From JAGNDO01 sp963704975 (GTDB lineage: Bacteria > Chloroflexota > Anaerolineae > Caldilineales > Caldilineaceae): DNA of 64,000 nt. The DNA is taken from NCBI GenBank assembly GCA_963704975.1, contig CAVPIK010000002.1:1-64000 (forward strand), given 5' to 3'. Shown piece after piece: positions 1-10,843 of this stretch. Position 1 is the stretch's first letter, and the number at the start of each line of letters is the position of its first letter. The notes below the pieces were generated by a model. It ran no database searches and was not told the DNA's origin. It saw nothing but the letters and a program-made list of their open reading frames with translations. Made by a program: the position numbers and the translations under genes.

Positions 1-366
1 TTCTGTGCCACCGCAACCCACCAAACAGCGCTCCACCCCATGCACCAACAACAGCAGATCCACCGTGTGGGTGGGGCTGGCCTTGAGCAGCGCCCGGCTC
101 AACATGGCCCCCGTGGCCAGATCGTCCTCCAGGATGATCACCCGGTCATAGCGGCGATAGGCCCCCAGCAGGCGCAACAGGATTTTGGCATATTCCTCGG
201 TGACATAGTCGAGGAGGGTCATGGCCCATTTGGGCAACGTCACCCCGGAAATATTGCCGCCATTTTCCAGAAAGACGACCAAGGCCAGGGGTTTGGCGGT
301 CGAATACGGGCGGGCGATATCGGCATCGGGGGCGAATTTGAAGGCGGGCGGGACGGCTTGACTCAC
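1..366 (-). CDS. Hypothetical protein, C-terminus cut by window edge
   Basis: An open frame runs from a GTG at 366 off the left edge of the window (122 codons visible). The start is supported by AGGAG about 10 bases upstream on the minus strand. The visible N-terminal part has alternating hydrophobic strands and helices and ends in a Leu/Val-rich strand followed by HGVE and a Cys-rich segment, like an alpha/beta enzyme or protease-like fold. I do not recognise the family. It precedes nothing else in the window on this strand, and the 429-710 gene lies immediately upstream in the same direction, so co-transcription is possible. The frame is convincing; the function is unknown. Confidence 0.55.
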   Translation of the reverse strand, partial: MSQAVPPAFKFAPDADIARPYSTAKPLALVVFLENGGNISGVTLPKWAMTLLDYVTEEYAKILLRLLGAYRRYDRVIILEDDLATGAMLSRALLKASPTHTVDLLLLVHGVERCLVGCGGTE

Positions 367-428
367 GGGTTTATTTCTCCTGCATTTTCAATAAGGGGGA
401 TGGGGCTAGAGTGAAAACGGGGCGGCGA

Positions 429-710
429 TTAGACCCGTACGGCGCGCACGGTCAAGTTATTGACCAACGGGTCCAACCCGGCCAGGGTCTCACGCCATTT
501 TTTAGAGGCCAGCAAGCGTTGCACCTCTTCTTCGGTGTCGATCACGCTGCCGCTCTGGATCTGGGGGGAGTCGCCCCAAACCGTGTACCACACATCGGCC
601 ACGTTGGCCCCAAAGCGCACCAGGGTCGGCCCCAACACCTGGGAGAAATAGCGCTGACAATCTTCTTCTTTGCCGTCCTGCATGTCATAGCTGACATAGA
701 TTTTGTACAT
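429..710 (-). CDS. Small conserved-looking hypothetical protein (93 aa)
   Basis: This is a 93-residue protein beginning MYKIYVSYDM and ending in alternating hydrophobic residues. The length and the pattern (strand at the N-terminus, helix, DVWYTVWGDSP segment, helix, strand) resemble small ferredoxin-like or Dabb-like alpha/beta proteins, but I cannot name a family. It has no signal peptide or membrane segment. It sits 36 bases downstream of the MFS carrier on the same strand and may share its transcript. Base composition matches its neighbours. Confidence 0.6.
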   Translation of the reverse strand: MYKIYVSYDMQDGKEEDCQRYFSQVLGPTLVRFGANVADVWYTVWGDSPQIQSGSVIDTEEEVQRLLASKKWRETLAGLDPLVNNLTVRAVRV

Positions 711-746
711 GGGTCATCTCATTTCCAACGAACAACGGTAGCTTTT

Positions 747-2087
747 TTAATCCGACGCCAAGGCCAACACATCCGCCAGGTTGATCTCGGCCTGTTCTCG
801 AAATTCATCCACGTGGATCGAGCGGAACATCCAGATGGCGACCAGCAGCCCCACGACTTCGATGGCAAAGACCGATACATAGCCAAAGAGCAGGTTGCCG
901 GTCACGGCGTAGACCACATCCCGCAGGATGCCGCTGGCGATGCCGCCCACGGCCTGCCCGGCAAAGTTGGCCACGCCCCAGGCCCCAATGTAGAGACCGG
1001 CGGCGTGGGGCAAGGTCATGTCCAGCATAAAGCTGAGGTTGCTCAGGGTCATCAGGCCGCCGCCGACGCCCAGCAGAAAGATCGACCCGCTAAAGGCCGG
1101 GATCTGGCCCATCAGCCCGGTGATGGAGATCAGGCTGAAGGCCAGGGCCGCCACCCCGGCCCCAATGTTGGCGCTGCGCTTCTTGCCGATCCGCTTCACC
1201 AAAGGGATGGACCCCAGGATGGCCACAAAGAAGCCCATGCCCCACATGCGGGTCAGACCGGAGGTGGCGGAGACATCCATGCCCAAGGCGTCGGCCCCAA
1301 AGGGTTCCAGCAGCACATCCTGGGCGTGGATGCTGATCAGCACCAGGACCAGATACCAGAAGAAACGCCAGGCCACCGGGTTGCCCACGAGCACGCGAAT
1401 GGCCCCGATGGGATCGGTGGCTGTGTTGTGCTTGGGTTTTTCGTCGGCCCTTAGCGCCGGTTCTAAATTTACCGTGCCCACCAGGATCAGAAAGGTGGAG
1501 ATCAGCCAAACCACCCCAAAGGCCGTGAAGAGTGCAGTGGGCGAATAGTCCACCAACATGGTTTTGAGCAAGGTGCTGATCAAAATTGTGCTCAAGATCA
1601 TGACCGTGAACATGATGCTGACCGTGCGATTGCGCCAGTTGGCTTTGCCGGCTGCGGTCGCCTCGGCGCCCTCGCCGGTGCTGAGTTCGGCCAGCAAAGA
1701 GAGATAGCTGACCGAGGCCACATTCACCCCCACACCCCAGATGGTAAAGAAGAAGATGGCGGCGGCAAAGCCGGGGAGAAAGTTGGCATCCATCCAATAG
1801 GCCGTGTGGGCGGTCATATAACTGCCGGCCGCTGCCATCAGTCCGCCGATCAGAATCCAGGGTACTCGATAGCGATTCCAGACCGGGTGGTTGTCTGCCC
1901 AATTGCCCACGGGCACCTGCAAGGGAGAGAGCAGATAGGGCAGGGCCACCAAAAAGGCCACCAGGGTGGCAGACATCTTCATGTCCGAGATCATGATCCG
2001 GTTCAGCGTACTGGTGACCGGTACAACCGTGATGGAAACCGCCACATGCACAAGGGTGAGTTGAATTACTTTGCGCCAATTCATCAT
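747..2087 (-). CDS. BCD/PucC-family MFS transporter
   Basis: This 446-residue integral membrane protein has about 12 hydrophobic segments. The segment near residue 55 (SPLQVPVGNWADNHP) is typical of the bacteriochlorophyll-delivery (BCD/PucC) branch of the major facilitator superfamily. In phototrophs these carriers assist assembly of light-harvesting complexes; relatives of unknown substrate occur in non-phototrophs. No photosynthesis gene is seen in this window, so the substrate is open. Two adjacent Met codons make the exact start ambiguous by one residue. The gene is uninterrupted, with the small 93-residue gene directly downstream. Confidence 0.8.
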   Translation of the reverse strand: MMNWRKVIQLTLVHVAVSITVVPVTSTLNRIMISDMKMSATLVAFLVALPYLLSPLQVPVGNWADNHPVWNRYRVPWILIGGLMAAAGSYMTAHTAYWMDANFLPGFAAAIFFFTIWGVGVNVASVSYLSLLAELSTGEGAEATAAGKANWRNRTVSIMFTVMILSTILISTLLKTMLVDYSPTALFTAFGVVWLISTFLILVGTVNLEPALRADEKPKHNTATDPIGAIRVLVGNPVAWRFFWYLVLVLISIHAQDVLLEPFGADALGMDVSATSGLTRMWGMGFFVAILGSIPLVKRIGKKRSANIGAGVAALAFSLISITGLMGQIPAFSGSIFLLGVGGGLMTLSNLSFMLDMTLPHAAGLYIGAWGVANFAGQAVGGIASGILRDVVYAVTGNLLFGYVSVFAIEVVGLLVAIWMFRSIHVDEFREQAEINLADVLALASD

Positions 2088-2249
2088 TTCGGTGGTGTCT
2101 TTACTGTGGTGTCTTTGCGGTGAGTTCCGGCTAGGGGATCGGGGATCGGCGATCGGCCATTACCCACCTTGCCTTAGATTAACATAGATTTAGACAGATA
2201 ATACCGAAGAAGTATGCGGGGAATTGGAACAATTCGCCGTAGGTGGGGA

Positions 2250-2368
2250 TACAATCCAACAACCATTCATCCCCCGCCCCCCTATCCCCCAAGCTTGGAG
2301 AGACTGTCCATCACCTCCCCCAGACTTGGGGGCCGGGGGGCCGGGCGGCTACAATCCTACAACCATTC
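2250..2368. repeat. GC-rich palindromic element, family A copy 1, with flanking direct repeats
   Basis: The core (about 2271-2346) is an inverted repeat built of C-runs and G-runs around ACTGTCCATCACC. It is bracketed by 19-base direct repeats at 2250-2268 and 2350-2368 that differ at one position. The right-hand repeat contains the last codons and stop of the permease/HAD gene, so the element appears to sit exactly at that gene's 3' end. Other copies lie near 4.8, 29.3, 35.0 and 54.5 kb. Confidence 0.8.
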
Positions 2369-4136
2369 GTCTAACTGAGCCATATTCTCCAACAGCAGAT
2401 TGGCCTCGGCCAGATTGTTGGCCGTGCCCAACCCCGACAGCACCCCGACGGTGTTCAGCCCCACAGCCCGGGCCGGACGCAGATCCACATCCGAATCGCC
2501 CACCATCAACACCCGGCTTGCATCCACCTGCAACTGTTCGCAGACCTGGGTCACCGCGTCGGAATGGGGCGGCAGATTGCGTACATTGTCCAAAGTGACG
2601 ATGGTTGCAAAGCGCTGGTCGGAAAGATCCAATTGGGCCAAGATCAGATCCACATCGGCCCGAGGTCGAACCGAGACCAGGGCCAAGCGATAGCCCTGGG
2701 TCGAGAGATAGGAGAGTGTATCCGAAAGAGAGGGCTGCGGATGGGCGGCAGTGGCCATGCCAAAGCCGCGCAGACGGTCAAACGCTACCTCCAGGCGGGA
2801 CAAGTCTTGATCCAACTTGAGCCATTTGAGGATGTTGATGGAGCGGTTGACCGGGCCTTCCAGCCGCAACATGAAAGCCCGGCCCAGACTGACCCGCCGC
2901 TCCCGGGGCAAGAAGCGCTCAAGCATGTGCAGCCGATCCGCCCAGCGGTCCGCCAGGCTCCAATCCAACTCGGTCAGCACCCCATCCAGGCTGAAGACGA
3001 CTGCCTCGATCTTGTTTCCCGCCACCACGCCCCGAATGCGGATGCTGGAATGGGCCGGTTCCAGGGTGTCAAAGGGGGGCAGATCTGCCAATTTGCGATA
3101 GACATAGGAGAGCAGGGTACGAGCGCTGGCGATCACCGGGGTGGCCAGCAACACACCCAAGACTCCAAAGACAATGGCCGCGTTGATGATACCCGCAAAG
3201 GTCACGGCTGGATGCAACCGCACCCGTCGCCCCACCAGCCGGGGGATCAGATAGACGCTCTCGATCTGGGTGATGACGATATAGAGAAACATCACGATGA
3301 TGGCAAAGGCAAAATTGTTGATGGGTATCCAGGTGGAGCCACTAAAGAGAACTATTACGGTACCGATGGCACCGCTGATCCCCGGCCCCACCGTGGGCAA
3401 AAACTCCATGAAGCCAGCCAGCAAGGCCAAGCCCGCCGGCGTTGGGCACCCCCAAGATCACAAAGGGGATCCAGGTCATCGTCCCCACAACCAGGGCCAA
3501 CACAAACTGTCCACGCAGAAAAGCGCTCCAGATCTGACCCAACTCTGTGGCCAGACGGCGCACATCTTCGCTATAGCTGGCCGGGACCTGGGCCATGAGG
3601 TAGCGCTGCAGTTTATGGCTGTCCTTGAGCAGCCAGAAGCAGATCACCAACACGTAGACCGTGCTCAAAATCCCCGTGGTCAGCCCCCGGGCCAGACTCA
3701 AGGCACCGGTTGCCGCCGGGGAGAGGATATTCTGCAACACGCTGCCCAACTGTTGCAGGATGCTGTCCACGCTGATGGAGAAATTCCCAACGCTGAACAG
3801 CGGCCCAGCGGAGGCAGTCTGGAGATCGGTGACCAACTCCTGCAACGCCGTGTTCAGGGAGTCGGTCATGGTGGAGAGGCGGGGAATGATCAGCACGGGC
3901 GTGAGGGCCAAGAGGGCCAGCAAGATCAGATAGGTGGCGATCACCGCCGTGGTCCGGGTCCAGCCCGTGCGCCGTTGAATCCAGGTGACGGGATAGCCTA
4001 GGATAAAGGTCAGCAGCAGCGCCACGATGGTCGGGGCGATCATGGATCGGAAGACCACCAGCAGCCAGATCAAAATGGCCGCCAGGCTGGCGCTGACGAT
4101 GATTTTGGTTGTGTTGGTCCAGCGCATGGAATTCAT
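2357..4136 (-). CDS. AI-2E family (PerM-like) permease fused to a HAD-like domain (one frameshift)
   Basis: The reconstructed protein is 592 residues. Residues 1 to about 360 are a PerM/AI-2E-type membrane domain: two N-terminal helices, an amphipathic region, then several C-terminal helices including a GGLALLAGF segment. Residues about 377-592 form a HAD-like domain with a GDSDVD motif. The canonical motif-I nucleophile Asp is Ser here (FSLDGV instead of FDxDG), so the HAD part may be catalytically inactive. A +1 base near 3432 (CTTGG for CTGG) breaks the frame between residues 235 and 236; the two frames join seamlessly within the permease family. Family members export small molecules or ions; the substrate here is unknown. 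It lies 10 bases downstream of lepB on the same strand. Confidence 0.8.
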
Positions 4137-4146
4137 AGATCAGCCC

Positions 4147-4765
4147 TTAATACAGGGTAAAATCGCTCAACGGCCAATAACGTACCCAGGCCCGGCCCAC
4201 CAGCATCTCCAGGGTGACTGTGCCAAAGTTGCGGCTGTCATTGCTGTTGCCCCGGTTGTCCCCCATCACAAAATACTCGCCGTCCGGGATCACTTGGGCT
4301 TGGACCGTTCGCCGATCTGGGTTGAAAATATAGGGCTCATCCAGGGCAACGCCGTTGATGTAGACCACCCCCATCTCGATGGAAATGGTGTCGCCCGGCA
4401 GCCCGATCACCCGCTTGATCAACTTTTCGCTCATGCTGGGCAGGTCAACCACCACAATTTCGGCCCGCTCTGGCGCGCGCAGCCGATAGCTGACCTTTTC
4501 GATGATCAGCCGCTGGTGGTCGTGCAGGTTCGGCTCCATGCTTTGGCCATAGACCACGGTGGCCTGGGCCAGAAAAGAGGTGGATAACCACGGCCAGAAT
4601 CAACGCGGGCAGGAAGACCAAAAAGATCTCCCGCAGGGCAGCTTTGGCAAAGCCTTCATTTGCTTCGGGGACCGGAGCGGACGCGTCAATATCTGCATCC
4701 ATCGGCTGATCCAGTTCCGCATCTTCCGACGAGTACGCGTCTGTTTGGGTATAGTTGGGGTCCAT
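4147..4765 (-). CDS. lepB: Signal peptidase I (one frameshift)
   Basis: The reconstructed protein is 205 residues. It has an acidic N-terminal cytosolic tail of about 45 residues, one transmembrane helix, then the catalytic serine in YGQSMEPN and the general-base lysine in the KRVIGLPGD segment. The box MGDNRGNSNDSR is typical of the family. It removes signal peptides from secreted proteins at the outer face of the membrane. An extra T in a T-run near 4567 shifts the frame inside the transmembrane helix; removing it joins both halves. It is followed closely by the permease/HAD gene. Confidence 0.88.
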
Positions 4766-4778
4766 AATGGTACCTTCT

Positions 4779-4909
4779 GAACGGTGCTAAATAAAAGAAC
4801 GAATCGTTCACCCCGCCCCCCGGCCCCCAATTCTGGGGGAGGTCATGGACAGTTCCCCCCAAAGTTGGGGGGCTAGGGGGGCCGGTGAACGGTGCTGAAT
4901 AAAAGAACG
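4779..4909. repeat. GC-rich palindromic element, family A copy 2, with flanking direct repeats
   Basis: The core (about 4802-4886) is the reverse complement of the other family A copies, including the shared GGTCATGGACAGT centre. It is flanked by 23-base direct repeats at 4779-4801 and 4887-4909 that match at 22 of 23 positions. The duplicated sequence is the spacer between lepB and the pnp terminator and is unrelated to the repeats flanking copies 1 and 5. Confidence 0.82.
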
Positions 4910-4939
4910 GACGCCAGGGACAGTTGATCCCTGACGTCC
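4909..4939 (-). terminator. Intrinsic terminator downstream of pnp
   Basis: This is a 12-base stem with one mismatch (GGACGTCAGGGA pairing with TCCCTGGCGTCC on the minus strand), followed on that strand by GTTCTTTTATT. It lies about 90 bases after the pnp stop and matches a Rho-independent terminator for the rpsO-pnp unit. Confidence 0.75.
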
Positions 4940-5029
4940 TATTGTACTCCTATCTGTCATGCAGGAGAAACCACCGATCCGTTAATGGTCGTTAATCCCG
5001 TGGTCAATCACCCTGCACGCCAGGGACGA

Positions 5030-7267
<2,238 letters not shown>

Positions 7268-7596
7268 ATTTTTCACCTCTTGGTAGAACAACTTTCAAAA
7301 AACAAAATCGAAACGAACAGATTCGTAGCCCGGCAATCTGACACCGAACACAACCCGCCGCTTCCTGGGCAAGAGGTGCGGGACTGGAGAGTGGGGCGAA
7401 AGAAGGAACAAATTCCTTCGTCGCACTCTCCAATTCCGGACCTCTGAGTCTCACACGTTCGGGACAGGGCCGAAGCAGTGGGCGCAGGGGAGAGGCGGGA
7501 TAGCGGGGTAGTCGTACCCTACAGGGCTAACTCACAGAACAAAAATCTAACCCCTTCCCAATCTGGGGAAGGGCTATGATGGGGTTTCCATCACGC
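7268..7596. other. rpsO-pnp intergenic spacer
   Basis: This is 329 bases between the rpsO terminator and pnp. I see no gene. It contains a short imperfect hairpin near 7552-7574 (CCCTTCCC pairing with GGGAAGGG) that looks like a remnant of the longer family B palindromes at 26.2 and 43.4 kb. Since the terminator precedes it, pnp probably also has its own promoter here, but no clear -35/-10 pair stands out. Confidence 0.4.
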
Positions 7597-7637
7597 AAAA
7601 AAGGGGCGGGAGTCAGTTGCTGACTCCATCGCCCCTG
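7597..7637 (-). terminator. Intrinsic terminator/attenuator after rpsO
   Basis: On the minus strand a GC-rich stem (GGGGCGATGGAGTCAG pairing with CTGACTCCCGCCCC, one small bulge) is followed by TTTTTT. It lies 13 bases after the rpsO stop and before pnp, so it may let most transcription end after rpsO. Confidence 0.85.
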
Positions 7638-7649
7638 TTTGCTCCTGCA

Positions 7650-7919
7650 CTACTTGCGTAGGCCCAGCCGCTGAATCAACTGCAGATAGCGCTGGGTATC
7701 CTTCCGCTTCAGATAGGCCAGATGCCGTCTTCGTGCGCCTACCAGTTTCAACAACCCCCGTCGGGAGCCCTCGTCATGCTTGTGGATATTCAGATGCTCG
7801 ATCAAGGCGTTGATGCGTGTCGTGAGCAAAGCAACCTGAACTTCTGGAGAGCCCGTATCATTATCGGTGGTCCGGAACTCCTCAATGATCTGAACTTTTT
7901 GAGTCCGCGTGATTGACAT
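7650..7919 (-). CDS. rpsO: 30S ribosomal protein S15
   Basis: The protein is 89 residues, the normal S15 length, with the conserved TGSPEVQVALLTTRI region, the LIEHLNIHKHD helix and a C-terminal YLKRKDTQRYLQLIQRLGLRK. S15 binds 16S rRNA and organises the 30S platform. TAGGAGATGTGA precedes the ATG. It is followed by a strong terminator and then pnp, the usual bacterial pairing. In E. coli S15 represses its own translation by binding its leader; whether this holds here cannot be judged. Confidence 0.97.
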   Translation of the reverse strand: MSITRTQKVQIIEEFRTTDNDTGSPEVQVALLTTRINALIEHLNIHKHDEGSRRGLLKLVGARRRHLAYLKRKDTQRYLQLIQRLGLRK

Positions 7920-8463
7920 TCACATCTCCTATCAAAAGTATTCCTGGACGGATACGGGATTTGCTGTGTGCAGATGGCATCCGTCCGGCCAGTGGACAAA
8001 GCGCCGATTCACCGCTGGAATACAAAGGCGTATAAATCAGCTACGATACAGTAGAACCTGCCTACATAACGAAATAATTGTAACACTAACCCTTTGGGAA
8101 AGCAAATTTCCTGGCCGACCACCCTAGTACGATTCTGCCACGATCCGTGTACAGAAGTCGGACCAAAGGTGGACTGAGCCAGGGCGCAGTTCACTATGCA
8201 AGTTGCCAGTCGCGAATTGCGCGGTTTCCAGGCGAAATGTAGACGAAGGGCGATATTCCCCCCATTTCGGGGACACCTGCCCCTATCGCAGCGGCACCAT
8301 TTGTGTTTATATCTGTAAGTAGACGCGGTCTGCTCCCAAGCAAACTCTGGCTGCGTTCCCCTCAATCGGCCATCATTCAATATGACTGTTTCCCCGGTGC
8401 CATCTGAACAAGCTGGCTCTGAATAAGCGGACTCTGAAAATTCTGACAAGGAGAAAAGCCGTA
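7920..8463. other. Divergent intergenic region between rpsO and the formate dehydrogenase genes
   Basis: This is 544 bases with no convincing coding region. It must hold the divergent promoters of rpsO and of the formate dehydrogenase operon. I find no near-consensus sigma-70 promoter, tRNA or recognisable riboswitch. AAGGAGAAA at 8448-8456 is the ribosome binding site of the gene at 8464. Confidence 0.45.
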
Positions 8464-8958
8464 ATGCGCGAAGACCAGGTAGATCTTCTCCTGATGGATG
8501 AGGTTTTTGCAAGGTACAGCGGCCAAAGAGGCGCGCTGATTTCCATTCTGCAAAAGGCCCAGGACCTATACGGCTATCTGCCCCGGGAAGTGCTCCAACT
8601 CATCGGGGATCGGCTGGGTGTGTCTCTGGGCAAGGTCTATGGCGTGGCCACCTTCTATGCTCAGTTCTATCTGCAGCGCCGTGGCCGGCATATTCTGAAG
8701 CTGTGTGATGGCACGGCCTGCCACGTCAAGGGGACGCCTATGCTCGTCCACATGGTGGACGAGCGCTTCGCCATCAAACCCGGCGAGACCACGGAGGACG
8801 GCGAGCTGACCATGGAGATCGTCTACTGCCTGGGCTCCTGTGCCCTGGCCCCAGTCACCGTGTTGGATGACCAGGTGATGGGCCGCATGCGGCCAGAAAT
8901 GCTGGCCAGCAGAGTCAAGAAGCAGATGGCAGCAGCCGAAAAGGCAAGTGAATCATGA
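8464..8958 (+). CDS. NAD-linked formate dehydrogenase gamma subunit (NuoE-like)
   Basis: This 164-residue protein of the 24-kDa NuoE family has an N-terminal helical bundle and a thioredoxin-like [2Fe-2S] domain with ligands at C81, C86 (CDGTAC) and C122, C126 (CLGSC). In soluble NAD-dependent formate dehydrogenases and hydrogenases this subunit passes electrons to or from the NuoF-like flavoprotein. A good AAGGAG site precedes the ATG. It overlaps the next gene by an ATGA, suggesting translational coupling. Taken alone it could be complex I NuoE; the downstream selenocysteine-type FdhA makes the formate dehydrogenase assignment stronger. Confidence 0.88.
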   Translation: MREDQVDLLLMDEVFARYSGQRGALISILQKAQDLYGYLPREVLQLIGDRLGVSLGKVYGVATFYAQFYLQRRGRHILKLCDGTACHVKGTPMLVHMVDERFAIKPGETTEDGELTMEIVYCLGSCALAPVTVLDDQVMGRMRPEMLASRVKKQMAAAEKASES

Positions 8959-10804
8959 TGCAATTGGATAGCCTCATAGAGATTCCACTAAAGACAGTTG
9001 ACGCGGTGACAAACCCGGAACACAGATGGGTTGCCATTTGCACGGGGACGGGCTGCGCCTCCTCCGCCAGTGGGCAGGTCTGTTCTACCCTGGAAGAAGA
9101 GCTAGGCCAGCGCGGCCTGGCGGATCAGGTGGAGGTGCGCCGCACGGGCTGCTTTGGCTTCTGCGAACAAGGCCCCATCATGGTGGTCTATCCGGACGAG
9201 ACCTTCTACACCCAGGTCAAGCCGTCCAATGTCAAGAAGATCGTCGAGGAGCACATCCTAGGCGGCAAGCCGGTGCAACGGCTGCTCTACCAAGATCCGG
9301 CCAGCGACGCCGTGCATGAAAAGTGGCACGAGATCGGCTTCTATGGCAAGCAGCAGCGCATTCTGTTGGAGAACTGCGGCGTCATCGATCCCGAGAACAT
9401 CGACCACTATCGGGCCAAGGGCGGCTATCAAGCGCTCCAGATGGTCTTGGCGGAGAAGTCCCCGGACGAGGTGATCGCCGAGGTGACCCGCTCTGGGGTC
9501 AGAGGGCGAGGCGGCGGCGGCTTTCCGGTCGGCATCAAGTGGGGCTTTGCCCGCAAGACGCCCAAGTGGCCCAAATATGTGATCTGCAACGCGGACGAAG
9601 GAGACCCCGGCGCCTTCATGGACCGCTCGGTGTTGGAAGGGGATCCCCACGCCGTCGTCGAAGGCATGATCGTTGCCGGGTACGCCATCGGCGCGGAGAC
9701 AGGCTACATCTATTGCCGGGCGGAGTATCCCCTGGCCATCAAACGGCTGGAGATCGCCCTGGCCCAGGCTCGTGCAGATGGGCTTCCTGGGTGACCAGAT
9801 CCTGGGCTCCGAGTTCAGCTTCGACATCCGGATCAAGGAGGGGGCCGGCGCGTTTGTGTGCGGCGAAGAGACCGCCCTGATGGCCTCCATCCAGGGGGAC
9901 CGGGGCCAGCCCTGGCCGCGCCCGCCCTATCCGGCCGTGTCCGGCCTGTGGGAGCAGCCCAGCAACGTCAACAACGTCAAGAGCTACGCCTACGTCCCCC
10001 GCATCTTGCGCAACGGGGCCGACTGGTTCCGCTCCCTGGGCACGGAAAAGAGCCCCGGCACCGCGGTCTTCGCCCTCACCGGCATGGTGAACCGCACCGG
10101 CCTGATCGAAGTGCCCATGGGCATCACCCTGCGGGAGATTATTTACGATATCGGCGGCGGCATCCCCAACGGCAAGGCGTTCAAGGCCGTGCAGACCGGC
10201 GGCCCCCTGGGGGGCTGTCTGCCCGCCGCGGACCTGGACATTCCCGTCGATTTCGACTCGCTTGCAGGCCGCGGGCTCGGTGATGGGGTCCGGCGGCATG
10301 GTGATCGCCGACGAGTCGACCTGCATGGTGGAGTTTGCCAAGTTCTTCATGCAATTCACCTGCGCCGAGAGCTGCGGCAAGTGCCCCCCCTGCCGCATCG
10401 GCAGCGTGCGCATGTTGGAAATCTTGGAGCGCATCACAGAAGGAGAGGGCAGCCTCGAGGATCTGGACGAGCTACGCAAATTGGCCGGGGGCATGCAGCT
10501 GGGTTCCCTGTGCGCGTTGGGCCAGTTGGCCCCGTCGCCGGTGCTCTCCACCCTGCGCCACTTCGAGGACGAGTACCGGGCCCACATCGTGGACCATCGC
10601 TGCCCGGCGGGCAAGTGCAAGGCCCTCATCACCTACGCAGTTGTGGCCGATCTGTGCACGGGCTGTATGGTCTGTGGCCGCAACTGCGGCAGCGACGCCA
10701 TTACAGGCGTGAAAGGCGGGCCCCATGTCATTGACGCTGCCGCCTGTGAGCGCTGCGGTCTGTGTGCGGAAGTCTGCAAGTTCAATGCCATCATCGTGAA
10801 ATAG
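8955..10804 (+). CDS. NAD-linked formate dehydrogenase beta subunit (NuoF-like, with extra ferredoxin domains; two frameshifts)
   Basis: The reconstructed protein is about 615 residues. In order: a thioredoxin-like [2Fe-2S] domain (C29, C34, C66, C70), the NuoF core with the glycine-rich NAD/FMN segment GRGGGGFPVG and FMN-binding region, an SLBB region, the [4Fe-4S] motif ESCGKCPPCR, and a C-terminal pair of 4Fe-4S motifs (CTGCMVCGRNC, CERCGLCAEVC). This long layout is typical of HndC/HydB-type subunits rather than complex I NuoF. +1 bases near 9775 and 10265 split it; the second is CTTGCAGG for CTGCAGG. It transfers electrons between NAD(H) and Fe-S clusters, possibly also ferredoxin. It begins at ATGATG overlapping the previous stop. 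Confidence 0.88.
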
Positions 10805-10843
10805 AGTAGCGAAGTAGAACCGTGAAGTAGAGAGGTCATCAAC

